The position numbers were made by a program, and so were the translations under genes. DNA of 64,000 nucleotides from Larix kaempferi (Eukaryota; Streptophyta; Pinopsida; Pinales; Pinaceae), in contig BSBM01000186.1 of assembly GCA_027924585.1 (NCBI GenBank), positions 8,370,001 through 8,434,000 of the forward strand, given 5' to 3'. The notes under the pieces were generated by a model. It saw only the letters and a program-made list of their open reading frames with translations, was not told the DNA's origin and did no database searches. Positions 45,690-58,469 of the stretch are shown in pieces (positions within the stretch are counted from its first letter, which is position 1; each line of letters starts with the position of its first letter).

Positions 45690-46205
45690 GGAGCGAATCT
45701 ATGAATTATATTCAGAGTATATTTCTGTTAAATAGAATTTTTAATACTCTGTTCGAATTAAAGAAATTAGCGATCCATTCTCATATTACATTCAGCATTG
45801 CATTACTGTCAATAGAAATTGTAATACGTTGTTTTAGAATGATGAAATTGGTGGATCCCTTCTCATATTATATTCAGAGTATACTTGTGTCAATAGAATT
45901 TTTAATACTCTGTTCGGACTAAAGAAATTACCGATCCATTCTCATATTGCATTCAGCATTAAATTTCTGTCAATAGAAATTTTAACTCTCTGTTCGGATT
46001 GAAGAAATTAGCGATCCATTCTCATATTACATTTAGAATTATATTCCTGTCAGGAGAAATTTTGAATACTCGATTTGGATTGAAGAGATTAGTGGATCCG
46101 TCCTCATATGACATTCAAAGTTATATTTCTGGCAATGGAAATTTTAATACTCTGCTCCGAATGAAGAATTTGAGGATCCAGCCTCTCCGTGCATTGTCAA
46201 TTATA
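45690..46205. repeat. Six-copy tandem repeat, period about 80 bp
   Basis: AATACTCTGTTCGGATT-like starts occur at about 45743, 45822, 45904, 45984, 46064 and 46145. Each unit also carries AAGAAATTAGCGATCCATTC, TCATATTACATTCAG and CTGTCAATAGAAATT. The array lies 0.3-0.8 kb after the primer site in the leader of the LARD-like element. Confidence 0.9.
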
Positions 46206-49019
46206 ATTCGGTTCCTAACCTTTGTTAAACTTTGTGTTTTATTTACTTCAAGACTTTGCATCTGGGATTTGGGAATTTAATTTCAAACCTGCCAATCGTT
46301 CTGGGATAAGAGAAGAAACGCTAGGCATTATCTTTTGAACAGCTCTGATTATTGTTCATTTTAAAATCTCTGTGCCCTAATTTCGGAACAGAAGAGGCGT
46401 TCCCAGATCCGTAATTGAGATGGCATATTATTTTGTTTATTAATTTACATGTTCTATTTTCGAATCTGTAAGGCTATGAATTTAGTTTTAATTGAAGCTT
46501 TAACAGCTCAGCGTGTTCCATTTCGATTGCGACCTCAGCTTTTGATGTTAATTTTTATTTTAAAGCTTTTAAAAGTTGGAGTGGAAAGTTGAGCAACAAC
46601 ATTCGATTTTCAATGTGAATGTGGTTTCGAGATATTTTAGATTGCCATCATTTAGGCCCTACCAGATACAATAGGATATCATACAACCCTCATTTCGTCA
46701 TACCCTTCGGACCTTTATAGGCTTCGATTCGAAGTTGTTTCTAGTCCACTTTCTCAGATCATGGCTTCTAAAGATTCCTCTCCCCTTTAGCTTTCATTCC
46801 CCTCTTTCGATTGACAGTAAATCACCCGTTTCTGTTTAATATTTTATGCTCCCATGGTTTCGAGTCTTCCTTCCTTGAAGGGTACGTCTTTCCTGCACAG
46901 CTTCGAAATCTGTCGATTGAGGTTCGATTTCAAGGTAACGATCTATATACTGCCTCACAATTGTGTTGATTCAACATCATTTCTGGTAGATTGACTAGTA
47001 TGTTCAACTCGTATCACCTTTGATCAACCTGCTGTAATCTTATTCGACATTCTATAAAATCAATACACCCAGGGTTTCGATTAACCCGAATCTTGGTCCT
47101 CCATTAAATACTCTGTTACGAATCTTGAAGGAGTTGGAAGCCGAATACAACAGTAAGTTTTTAATTTATTCCTTAAACTCTGTTCTGGCGGATGAAATTC
47201 GTTCCACAGCACTTTTAATCTCTATACTGTCAGTTGGAAACCGACTGCAGCACGATCGGATTGTTTGATTCTTCAATTCTTTTTTTTTTATGGATCCACA
47301 ACATCCCTTAATTTATATTCTTTCAAAAGTCTCGAATCTCTACCATTGCTTGACGCCTATCTGGGTGATCCCTTGCATAAGCCTGCAAACTGAAATCCGA
47401 TGACTGGGTTAACGCTTATATACTGTCTTAATTCTTGTTATGACTTAATGTCAATCGGGTTGATCCTTCTCTCATTTGCTTGGTCTCTGCGAATCAACCT
47501 CATAGCGTTCGAATCTGGATCTGAATCACTGTTGGAAGCACTGTATTAATTTTTTTATTTTTTTTTTTGAATTCTGGAGTTATTTATTTGCAGTTATCAT
47601 TGATTCTCCTAGATTACCTTTGCATCGACGATGGCGTTTATATGAACTACTACCTATCGAATGCCCTCAATAACCCATGTATTCGGTTGTGGTGATTCCT
47701 TATATCTTTGTATCTAAATTTTGTAAGTGTGAAATAAATAATCGAATTGTAATTCGATCTAGAGTTGAGTTCATAGAGAGTCTGTGGTTGGTGGTTTTAA
47801 CAATGATAGGATTATTATATTAAAACTATGGCAGACGGAAAGTTCAGTTGATTCCGCATATGTTCTTTTGACATAAATTTTGGCGCTATTCTAAATAAGA
47901 GATCAAAGAATGTAGACTGTGAGCAGTCTACCTCACAGTCTACCTAGTGATGTGCAACGTTGCGGACCTTTCAATGAATAGATGTTGCGTTAAAGCATCT
48001 ATTTAAGTTCTATGGGGTAAGTTATACTGCTCAATTATTTGAGTGGATGGAAGCGTAGATAGAAATTCACTTGAGATCCACTAAATAACTATCAACTTTA
48101 AATGATGGAATGGAGAATCAGTTAACTAGCCGATAGGAAATTGTTGCTGGCTGAAATCTCTCTTAGTCCCGAGATCTCAGCCCATTGCATTAAGCGTTTT
48201 GGCGCTCTAAATTCTTTACTACCTTCGAATACTTGGCGTGGAGTGTCTAACTTGTAAAACTGAATCCTGGTGACTTCCCTTAATTAGCTTGAAATATAAT
48301 TAAGTGGCACTTCTGAAAAGAGGCACGCCCTCCTGATCTGGTGGTTAATATAAGAGAGAGTTAAACCTTTGCTGAACGAACCTTCACAATCAGCGATGTG
48401 AAAACTGTGTTTGATGAAGATCAATACATGCCTGATGGCGCAGTAGATTTATGCATCGAGCTCTCTTTAACTAATGAATAAATGAATTAAAGTTATTGTT
48501 ACTAAGTTTGGATTTCAGGTTTACAAGATTATGCAAATGAGTCCCGATCGCTGTCTAGTGGAAGTTAATAGGTGTTATCGTTTTGGAATGTGTAAAGAGT
48601 AATAAGCATTGTATCAAATTTGTTAAGAATGATAGTTAAAATATATGCCATTTAGCTATAGTAGTTAAGAAGTGGAAGTTCATAAGCATCATTATATTAA
48701 TTGTAGTTAAGACAGGTTCATAGAATGTGACTTAGCGAACAAAGTAATTCCATAGTTATATATAATTATATGATAATGTTGTTTTGTGATTAAAAAGCAT
48801 GGGGTAAAGTTTAAAGTATCCATAGGTCATATTGGTTAACTCTTAGGTAAGTGACTAAATAAAGGAATGAGATTTTTGGAACAATGGCTTATTATTGATT
48901 AAAAAGTTATTTAAGTAGACCGTATATGCATCTGGACTATATCATGGAATCACATCATAATCACTAAAAGCATGATAGCACCAATTTATTGTCTACACTA
49001 TTTTAATGATATTTAAGTG

Positions 49020-49020
<1 letters not shown>
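46206..49020 (+). other. Non-coding interior of the LARD-like element
   Basis: Stops in every frame; no retroviral motif recognised. The only structured parts are the arrays on either side. Confidence 0.6.
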
Positions 49021-49056
<36 letters not shown>

Positions 49057-49430
49057 TAAAGTTGTCATTTGATATTTATATGTATTTATTATATAAAATT
49101 TTTGGAAAACTGTTAGTTGATTACATATTGGTATTTAATATATGTAAATTGTAAAGTTGTCATTTTACATAATTATATATATGCATTTATTATATAAATT
49201 CTGGAAAACTGTCAGTTGATATATTTATTGGTATTTAATATATAAGATTTGGAAAGTTATCATTTGATATATATATTGGTATTAATATATATATTTTGGA
49301 AAGTTCCCGTTTTGATATATATTGCCTTGAGTAAATAAAATTTTTGGAAGGTTGTGGTTTGATATATATTGTATTGATATTTAAAATATATATATATTGG
49401 AAAGTTGTTATTGATATATAGAGAGAGTAA
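49021..49430. repeat. (AT)n tract and degenerate 55-60-bp repeats
   Basis: About 30 bp of pure AT at 49025-49052, followed by six to seven degenerate units with TTTGGAAAGTTGTCATTTGA and TATATATTGGTATTTAATAT, up to about 49425. Confidence 0.8.
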
Positions 49431-50786
49431 AGTATGGATATTTTGACAACCATTTGATTATGTGGCAAGATATTGGTTTAATTAAATAAATTTTAAACTT
49501 TTTAAATTTTTATATATCTAAAATGTGGGGATTATATCTTACAACCTCATTCGATCATTTCAAAGCTAAATATATATTAGATTATACATATACATAGATA
49601 CTAGAAATTGAATTGGACTCGATAGTTTTAATTTTATTTTTTCACATTAGCGGGAGTTTACTTTTAAAATTATTGTAAATATAATAAGTCCAACTGGGGA
49701 AATGCAAAAGTTGGAAGATAGTTTTGAAAATTGTAAATAGGTTGGACACAAATAATAGGGAAAAATCAAGGCAATTTTTTGTGAAATGAAGTATCGAAAC
49801 AACGAGTTGAACACAATTATGTTAACCTCATGACATGACAAGAAAAAAATATATGAAAAGATGACTAGACCTTAAGACAAGACTCGATGGGACTATATAG
49901 ACACATAAGATGAAACTTGGAAAGTCCATTGAAAGGACCAAACGAAGACAATTTTAGTAAAATGATGTATGGAGATGATCAACACAATGAACTGAACGGA
50001 ATGCAGCTAACCCAAGGACATAGTCAATCCTGATGAAATTACAACTAGCCGAGATAGGGCTCGATGATGATGAGAAAAACACTCATAGTATGAATTGATG
50101 AGACTAACAAAGTGGTCTTATGACAACATAAATGATAAAATGAGGTAAGGATGTGATAAGCTCATTGACCTGGACATGAACTTACCGATGAAAAGACTAA
50201 TGGATAAAGTTTAATATGTTCGACTAAGTCGCTAAGCATTGATGCTTGGAATCCTGTCAAATTGAGAACCAACACTATTAAAAACAAGTAGGGCTTTGGA
50301 TGTAGTATTTTGGGAATTGGATTTTGGAATATTTTGTAACCGCTCTAGATTTGTTAACCGGTGATTATAATTTGCTGTCATTATTTTACCAAATATGGTA
50401 TGACATTCACCTTTTCATATTGGAGGAAGGGATAACCAACTGATTTGCATTCTTGTTCGGATTCATTGTGCGAAGGGATGATTGAGTAACTGTGGTATGG
50501 CCATTGGTGCTTTATAACTTGTAGTCAATTTGGATATTATGGATCTTTGCACATGACTAGAAGACATAGAAAATCTAGTGTGGTATTGACAATTATGAGG
50601 GCATTATTGGAGTTGCATTGCACAAAATTACGATTGAGAATGTATTATAACCATACTAGAAGATTTGGAAAACTAATTATTAGAACATGGCCATGATTGC
50701 TGAAGAGAAATAGAAGGAAATGGCAAGAATGTGAGAATAGGAAATTAAAAGTTAAGCCTAGTGTCGGAAGTACGAGAACAAAATTA
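49431..50786 (+). other. 3' interior of the LARD-like element
   Basis: No frame or domain recognised. The last 100 bases lead into the ACTTCGGGACGAAGTT motif and the purine tract. Confidence 0.55.
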
Positions 50787-50810
50787 ACTTCGGGACGAAG
50801 TTCTATACAA

Positions 50811-50821
50811 GAGGGGGTGTA
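50811..50821 (+). promoter_or_regulatory. Polypurine tract of the LARD-like element
   Basis: GAGGGGGTGTA directly before the 3' LTR, 8 bases after ACTTCGGGACGAAGTT (50787-50802). Confidence 0.8.
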
Positions 50822-52747
50822 TGTAATGCCCCTAAAATGACTATGGACTTTAAGAGAACCTGTCGAGTGACCCGGCGTAACAGACTTCAATAAAGTGGCC
50901 CTTCGGGTTAGGATGTGTCTTAATAAGGGAGAATCACCTGATGATGTGCATGACTATAGTTGATAAATAAATTAATGAATTGAATTATATGTGTGGACTG
51001 AGATAATTGATTAATCAGTTCTTGCTTAAATGCTTAGACTTGATTGGTCAAGTCAAAGTATAGTAGGACAGCTACAACCCTAGCTTTGTGACTTGGGAGG
51101 ATGCAACTGAGATGCGTCATAGCTTTCCGCATTTATTCTGAACTTCGGGACGAAGTTCTAAATAAGTAGGGGTGTATGTAGTGCCCCTAGACTACTGTAG
51201 AGATTGAGGGAACTTGCTTAGTGACCCGACTGTTTGAAACATTAATAAAATAATCCTTTGATTTTATTTTGAGTATATTTATGATTACGATTGATTGTAA
51301 ATCAATAAAATAATGATTTATGTTTGTGAGAAATGTGTGTAGCGACAGGTGAAACGGTTCACCGAACGACACACAAAGGAATATGAAGGGTCGTAGAGTA
51401 CGGGTAAATCACACACAGGGGGAGCGACGACGATGTCGACTTCCGACAAGAATACCACGCATGAGTAGATAAGAACTGATCCGCTTGCTCAAGAGGAATG
51501 TGTGAGGGCGTACGAGGTAGGCCACGACGGAGCTGGTCATGTATGAGTTGAGGGGCACGTAGTGAGAACGGACTCACTCCTCAGCGGCATTAGTCCCTAG
51601 ATAGCATGTAGACAAAGGATGGATGGTAACGATTCCTAAAATCCCTACAAGAGTTCCCGCAAGTCAAAACGGAAAGATGGTGGCAGAAGGGCCCGACGAT
51701 GCGGTACCGTGTCGAGAAATGAAAGAATGGACGCAAAGACCCAACGATGTGGTACCATGCCAAGGAATGGAAACCATGGATGACTGGACCCGACGGAGTG
51801 GTGCCATGTCAGAGAATTAAAGTTAAGGAACCAGGAGCCCAACGGCGCGGCACCGTGATCCTAGTGAGTTTAATTGTTAAATTAAACTGCATAAAAAATT
51901 AGGAGAATAACTCTAGATTATTACTTAGCAAATGCATAAAAAAAAATAGTTTAGACATTTGCACATGAATAGTTGTTTTTGTTGAGCATTTAAAATAATA
52001 GAAATCATTATTTAGGAGCAAAATAGAATCCTAAGATTAGACACCAGAAATATTTATTTAGGAGAAAAATAGAATCCTAAGATTAGACACCAGAAATCTT
52101 TATTTAGGAACAAAATAGAATCCTAAGATTAGACACCTAGTCAACTAAAAGCTAGGAGTTGGTTAAAATATCTGGGGGACAAACTAGAGCAAACTTAGGG
52201 ATGTAGGTGCACTTCCCAGAGAAACTGACACTTGGATGGGTGAGTGTTTTAATTAAATAATTAATTAAATAATTAATTAAAAATATTTAATTATGCATGA
52301 AGCGACATGTGTCGCAGGAGATTTTCCTTTATAAGGAAGGCTTAGGGAATGGGTAAAGGGCCCATAATTTGGACGATTGTCGTAATTTTCGAATGCCTCA
52401 AAGACTTGCTGCTATCTAAGGGTTTGGATAAGAAATCCTGGTGGGAAGGGAAACCCAAGCTGGATTTCTGAAAAACGTGTGTGAGCTCTATGACCCAAAG
52501 CTCAGGGGAGGCCATGCGACTGAAAGCAGGAGCCTATGGTTGGGTGGCAGAGCTAACGGTTGCTTCGCCTATGGATAAACGAGCTTTTCTGGTTATGGTT
52601 ATGGTTTGTTTTAATTTTCTAGTTCATTCATTTATTTAGTTTATTTATCCAGTCGTTATGCTTTCTAATCTCTTTTGTATCGAGTGGTTGAGTTTCAGGT
52701 TAAACAGGAAAGACCCTAGAGGAGGGGCCTTACATTGGGGCTCTACA
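50822..52747 (+). repeat. 3' LTR of the LARD-like element
   Basis: Same layout as the 5' LTR, with the embedded purine tract and second LTR start at 51177, again 355 bp in. It differs by about thirty substitutions, mostly C/T and G/A transitions, and by a 12-bp AATTAATTAAAT duplication near 52260. Confidence 0.92.
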
Positions 52748-53297
52748 TTTAATTTAGGAATAAATTTCAATTCGATTCATATTTTTAATGAAGAATGTTC
52801 TTAAAGATTCCATCATCTCAAATGGGTTTATATGATGCTCCCCTAACCTACTAAAAACTTTATGTCAATGTGTAGTGTACGAGTTCTACACTTTATTACT
52901 TACATATTCCTACCCAACTACAGGTACCATAGTGTGACCCACATTTTTGTTGTGTCCATGTATAGCTCGTTGTTGATTACTTGGTTATTTCACATTATTC
53001 ATCCGAAGGATCTTCAATGTTGAATAACACTCTTGGATTCACTTTACCTTAGTCTAGATGTACAACCTTCTTTAGATGTCTAGTGCTTAGGTAAGGTTCC
53101 CCTATCTCCTCTCCTCTTATTTTTGTCCCTTGATAACAAATTTGATTATGTTAGACCCTATGGGACACCCACTTGCATCACTTTCCTAATGATTGGGTTT
53201 TTTCCTAAGTTGCATGATACTTGGAAAATTTTCCAAGTTTCCAAAATGATAATGTATGGAAACGTCATCCCCCGAAAATGGGTATGTAGGGGGGAAC

Positions 53298-53299
<2 letters not shown>

Positions 53300-53365
<66 letters not shown>
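53300..53365. repeat. (AT)n microsatellite
   Basis: About 65 bp of perfect AT dinucleotides. Frames through it give only Tyr-Ile repeats. It lies next to the low-coordinate (3') end of the LINE on the minus strand. Confidence 0.97.
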
Positions 53366-53366
<1 letters not shown>

Positions 53367-53389
53367 CTAAAGAAAAATGTCAATATCTT

Positions 53390-55090
53390 TATTCTTAAAA
53401 GGATAAAAGTTACAACCAGTAATTAACCCAATTTACAACTGCTAAAAATTGAAAGTCTTCTAAAACAAACAAGGGAGTGATCTTGACCGTCATCGAGATA
53501 AGGAGAAAGAAAAGGAGAGTAAACTCAACCCTAAAAGTCATATACAAAATATTACAAAGAAAGGAAAAAAGGGAATAATCTCAACTCTATCCTATGAACA
53601 ACATAGATATTGTCTCTTCATGATTTCATCCTGTAAAAGTCAGATGATTTTTAATTCTAGAACTATAACTTGCCCATCCGGGTCCTTTATTTGAACTCTT
53701 ACTTGACCTGTTTCCAACTGGCATGTTGAATTTTCCAGAGAATCAACCATCTTGTTAAATTCTATGTATGTGTGTGTAATACTTACCTCTATCAGTAAAA
53801 GCAATAGACCTCTGATCTTCTCCATGATTGGATGCAGATACATGTTGGAGTAGATTACATGTTGATTCACCTAGCTAGTTATGAGATTTGAGTCTGAGAA
53901 TATCCCCAGGTTTGGAAGAGAGTATATCTGTGCCATTTTTAGAGCTATATACATTCCCTGTAGTTCTGCAAAATTGTTGGTGTTGCATCCAGAGCCTGTT
54001 GAAAGGAGATAGTATTATCCTTGTCAGTTATGATACCATCCAATCCACATATTCCTAGATTTTCCCTTGAATCTCCATCATAGAAACAAGTTGGTCGATT
54101 TGGATCTATAACAGGTGGATCAGGGTTTCTTTCTTGTTTACTTTTGTTGCAACTGGAGTCCTTCAAAGAATATTTTTCTTTATGAAAACTTGTTGAGATC
54201 ATAGGAGGCTTGTCCTTAAAAATAGACTCATTCCTTGTTATGCATGTGGCTCGCTATCAAACTAGTTTCCCCAAGATTCTCGGAGGGTATCTCCTTCCCA
54301 TACTGGCCTCTGTACCAAAGAAACAACTTCCGACCAAATACCCTATGTTAATTTATAGTGCACAACCAAGTGATTGATTGACTCAGTATGATCTCTACAA
54401 AGGTGGAAAAAAAATGGACCTACTTTTCCCATCTTCTAGCGGTTGTCCCAAGTTTGGATTCTATTGTAAAGGCTCAACAACCCAAAGAAAGTAGCCTTTG
54501 AGTGCGCTGGGAGTTTCCAAATATAGCTCCACCACTCTTGACTATCAACCTACGAGTTTTCCACTAATGTATAGTATCCCATTTTTTTAGATACTTTCCT
54601 CCTTCCCGATTTTTAATCCATATCAGTTCATCCGACCGATCTCTTAGAAAAAATTAAGCATTTACTATTTTTTGAAGTATATGTCTCACATTCTATACAA
54701 TGATATTCAACTAGACCCAATTCTTCTATTGTGCACCATCCACCTATGCCATTCAAGTCTTGTTTTGAGAATGCATCTGCAACCACCTTTAGATTCTTTA
54801 AGGTGAAGATTGTAGTAGTTTCAAATATGAGAATATTAGTTCTATCCATCCTTGCTATCGTATCAACTCCAAGATTTATGTCTTCTCCATTCCCTGGTTT
54901 CCAAGCTAAATGATTGCTTATCAAACAGGAGGATCTTTCAAATTCTCTCTAGAAGAGGGAACCACCCACAGATCTTGGGGTACCATTGCGATCCATCTCC
55001 ATGATCCATCTTAGGGATACTTTTATAGATAAAATCCTTGTAGATAATTTATGATTACTTTGCTCGATCCAAGTTGAAGCTATTGATGAA
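53390..55090 (-). mobile_element. 3' part of a LINE retrotransposon
   Basis: Reading the minus strand from about 55080: LSTRILSIKVSLRWIME; LAWKPGNGEDINLGVDTIAR (the W--G-G--I--G-D segment after the reverse transcriptase); a zf-RVT-like part near 54420-54240 (MGKVGPFFFHLCRDHTESIN, then HLVVHY); and an RNase H domain beginning FYDGDSRENLGICGLDGIIT (conserved DG-S--N-G). This is the C-terminal order of plant L1-type LINEs. Many stops and shifts are present, and the endonuclease and reverse transcriptase core are absent, so it is a 5'-truncated, dead copy. Confidence 0.7.
53640..54110 (-). pseudogene. LINE RNase H domain (decayed)
   Basis: The segment CFYDGDSRENLGICGLDG carries the first catalytic Asp region, followed by ITDKDNTISFQQALDATPT, NYRECIALKMAQIYSLPNLG and FSDSNLITS, which match the E--AL--AL--A--LG and GDS segments, here changed to CI-AL and SDS. 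The glutamate helix motif is damaged and the following frame is shifted. Not functional. Confidence 0.6.
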
Positions 55091-55099
55091 AAAAGAGAT

Positions 55100-56860
55100 A
55101 CAAAGGAAGATCTCAGCTCAATGACAATTCATCATACCTTGACTAGTATACAAGGAATTCAGTGGATTTTCAATAGAAATTAAGCTATAAAGATTAAATA
55201 AGTGAAGGTGAAATGTAGTATTACATGGCAGTCACATACATAGAGATAACGTGAATAAAAACTGCCTAGCAAATCGTTATAATGTGGGTTTTATTAATTA
55301 CTTCTTAGATTCTCTAGTCGGTGGAACACCTAAGTCTATAGAGAGTTAGTTGAGTCTAGGTATAGGGTTTTGGAATCACTTCATGTATCTTCTTCACCCA
55401 AAACAAATCGACCACCGCGTCTAACATATTTAAAAAGGAGTGTGTAATGACAAAGTGGGCTCCATATTTTTCCTTTTTCACCCAACAAGAGGGTAAATCT
55501 AGGAGCAGGGATTTATATTCTTCTTCTTACTATCATTCATTCCAATATTTCATACATTTCTTTATCGCAGGGTTTGATGGGGTTTGTTTATAGTAGGTAA
55601 CTCTTTGAGGCACACCAAGGGAGGAGAAGGAATATTTCCTCAAGTTATATGTGCTTACTAGTGGTATTTTTTTAATTTTATGTTCATTACCATGGATTTT
55701 CACCATAAAATATCTGGTGTTAACAATGATGGTGTATGTAGGGATATAAGCTTAGTCTCACTAGAAGTGATTTGTTCAAACTCAAACATTGTTCACCTTC
55801 TCCCCTTTTTGCTTGTCTATATTTTACTAACAAATTTAGAAATGTCCTTGTGTTCTCTAAATTGAAACCTAGTACAGGTCTTCGTAGAGACCTAGAAAAT
55901 CATTTCAAGCCAAAGCACATTTTGTATGAAGTTTTTATTTGGATGAAGCAATAGAAGTAATAATATTTTTCATTGGTTATTCTTGCAAGATCATTTTTAT
56001 TCACTCATATTACATGTCTCCATTTGTTTATGTGTTTTGTTTTTTTTGTTAAATTCCATCCTACACATTTAAATCAATAAAAGGAAAAACATTCTTCTAT
56101 CATGAATCTAATTTCTTTTATTACAAGATTTCATTAAAATTGTTTAAAACATAAAGCAAGTTGTATATAAAATAAAAATGTTTATTCTACAATGTTATGT
56201 ATCATTTGCTTATTAATTATCAAATTCTCTTTATGTGTTTAGTTCAAATGTTTTAATTTAATGTTTTTGTTATAGTCTTATGTGTTCATCTGTATGTAAT
56301 TTTTATTTCTTATTAGCATTAGAACCTTGAAAATAGTGTGTTGTTTGTTGATTTCATTGGAGTTCTCTTCTAAGTGAAAATACATAAAAATGACAAGAAA
56401 ATGTAGGATTTCACACGAATCTAAATGGGTGATATAAATAAGTGATTTAATTCATATTACATATCATTTCAGATGCACCAAGATATACTTTAGATTTAAG
56501 ATATATGACCATTATTTAGAGTGAATTTCTTTAATATAACATTGTGTACACATCCACACACATATATTCATGATGCCACAATTTCCTTTCGTTTAAATTA
56601 GGTTCCTTGTGTTGGTTAATTGCGTGATTCTTGTAAATAATGTGTTTGCATTTCATTTTATACCATATGTCAAGAGTGCAAGACCTTGGAGTCTTCCTCA
56701 TGCAATGTGTCACTCATAACAAAGGCGAGAGGGCTTAGTTGTGTGATTTTTCATGTGGAATTGACTTGTCTTGTGAGGTTATAAACCTAGAGTTCCATTC
56801 TTGCCTAGCCCCACAGGAGGTCGAAGGTTGATGTGTAGATGTGCCATTTTTCACATCAAC
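55100..56860. other. Spacer, probably containing the 5' LTR of the following gypsy element
   Basis: No gene. The right end, up to ...CACATCAACA at 56861, is expected to be LTR because a primer-type site follows, but the LTR start could not be found and no second copy exists in the window. Confidence 0.45.
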
Positions 56861-56952
56861 ATTTTGGCGACAATACTGGGAATATCGTTCAATTTTTCTT
56901 TCATGATCTTTATTTTATTGTTTTTAGTTTTACTTTCGTTTCATGCCTCGCC

Positions 56953-57705
56953 ATGGATGTAGACAAATTGATCAATTGCTTCACTAGGCATTACATCCCA
57001 ACAACTTCATCCGTGAACTCATATAAGGAAATCCATTGCTACAAAATATTTTCCTGGGAAGAAGATAATCCTGTATTCTTATTTTCCTGGGAAGAAGATA
57101 AGCCTATGGAAATACAACACTGCATTTCAAACTCTCATCTGGTGACACCTTTACCTTATAAATCCAAGTGTCATATACCTATATTTCTAGGTGATGGGAT
57201 TGTATTAGTCAATGAGCATTTGCACACTTTTTCTAATGCATGTGCCATCCTGAACATTAACTATAGTGACTGATTCATATTGATGTTGAAGAATTCCCTT
57301 CAAGTTCATGCAACATATTTTTTTACTAACCTCCCTAATGAATGCATTTCTATGTGTTCTGAGCTTTCCTATTGGTTTGATTCTACTTTTGGGCACCTCA
57401 AAGATCCTTATTACTATCTTAAAAGTTTCAACGAGTTGTGCATGAATTAGGGGGAATTCATTAAGTCATTTAACCTTATATATATCAAGATCTACAACCA
57501 CATTCCTGAGTATATTTTCCCAAATAACTTGGCTTCCCTCTTACGTTACCATGATCTCCTTCCTCCTTCGTATCAATGGTGGTTGGAAGAGGAGAACATC
57601 CAAATTCTAGAGGTTGTTTGTTCACATGCCTATATTTTGAGGAGTAGTTTCTTAGGATTGATTACTTTGTCGAATGGTTTTACTCGCATGAGTGTTTCAC
57701 ACCCT
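56953..57705 (+). pseudogene. Gypsy gag (retrotransposon gag domain)
   Basis: From MDVDKLINCFTRHY the frame runs through CHIPIFLGDGIVLVNEHLHT, FSNACAILNINYSD, TGA (57271), MLKNSLQVHATYFFTNLP, SELSYWFDSTFGHLKDPYYY, TAG near 57449, EFIKSFNLIYIKIYNHIPEY and YQWWLEEENIQILEVVCSH. This follows the gag core pattern P-F-G---V--HL--F---C, SL---A--WF--LP, F---F and a downstream IP, as in plant gypsy Gag. Two in-frame stops make it non-functional. Gag would form the cytoplasmic particle. Confidence 0.7.
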
Positions 57706-57719
57706 TAGTCCATTCCATT

Positions 57720-58462
57720 CACAAATTTCAGGCTTGTATGCTCTCCCTTCAACAAATAATGTCAAGAAATGCTCCTTCTGAGAATGCCTTGGACCTCCCT
57801 CACCTTTATCCAACCCATGATATATTTTTTCCTTGTGGACAAGAAGAACATTGTGAGAATGAATATGATCACGTAATGGAATGCTATCATGAATATCCTT
57901 TGTCAAATATATTCCTCCTTGAATACTATTGTTGAAAGCAATCCCTTAACCTACTTCCTTGTATCCACTTTCCTTTGATGATTGATGAGCATTCTCAAAC
58001 TAGCTAGTCAAAATATGAAATCTATGCCTATCCTTCAACCTCCTCCAATAATGAATTTTTTGATGAAAACACTATCAAGGAGGAGGTTAATGCCGATTCA
58101 CGCAATGAGGTTTCCCCTCGTGACATCTCATATGCACTTGAATTTTCTATTACATTCCATAACCCTACATTTTTCTCGAGTGATGTAGATGAGCTTGATG
58201 ATAATTCACTTATACTCCGACTGGTGTTTGTTCAATTACCTTTTACAATGAAGGCCTTCCCATGTCCACCAATCCTTTGTTTTATTCTCAAACCCATTCT
58301 TTGGATGGTCCTACAATAGGTGATGGTGAGTTGGATCTCTTGTATAATCGATGCGTCTTGAACAATTTTCGGTTACCACCATTGTCGAAAAAATTAAGTG
58401 AAGTAGTAAATCATAGTGCATTAAATCCCATAGATTATTTCATGAACAAGAAACTCATGTGA
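57720..58462 (+). pseudogene. Acidic frames downstream of gypsy gag
   Basis: After gag the same strand keeps protein-like frames: LDLPHLYPTHDIFFPCGQEE, FFDENTIKEEVNADSRNEVS and LEFSITFHNPTFFSSDVDEL, then TIGDGELDLLYNRCVLNNF and PLSKKLSEVVNHSALNPIDY to TGA 58460. The composition is acidic and Asn/Phe-rich with no zinc knuckle or protease motif. It may be the spacer or extended Gag C-terminus of this element type; it is interrupted by several stops. Confidence 0.4.
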
Positions 58463-58469
58463 ACTTTTA

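Larger units (their letters stand above)
43498..52747 (+). mobile_element. Large non-coding LTR element (LARD-like) with compound 1.9-kb LTRs
   Basis: LTRs at 43498-45410 (1,913 bp) and 50822-52747 (1,926 bp) begin TGTAATGCCC and end GGGGCTCTACA, are about 98% identical by eye, and are flanked by TTTAA (43493-43497 and 52748-52752). The primer site TGGTATCAGAGC lies at 45413-45424 and the purine tract GAGGGGGTGTA at 50811-50821, after ACTTCGGGACGAAGTT, a phrase seen before the purine tract of gypsy chromoviruses. The 5.4-kb interior has no long frame. It is probably a young, non-autonomous derivative of a Tekay-like gypsy element. Confidence 0.92.
56862..58462 (+). mobile_element. 5' interior of a Tat/Ogre-like gypsy element
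   Basis: TTTTGGCGACAATACTGGGA at 56862-56881 resembles the TTTGGCGACTCC-CTGGGGA primer sites of Tat/Ogre-type gypsy elements. A gag and a Cys-poor acidic spacer frame follow. No polymerase is visible downstream, and no 3' LTR was recognised before the next element, so it is truncated or a gag-only derivative. Confidence 0.6.

Noticed and set aside
53123-53398. Frames with long Tyr-Ile repeats
   Set aside because: Produced by the (AT)n microsatellite.
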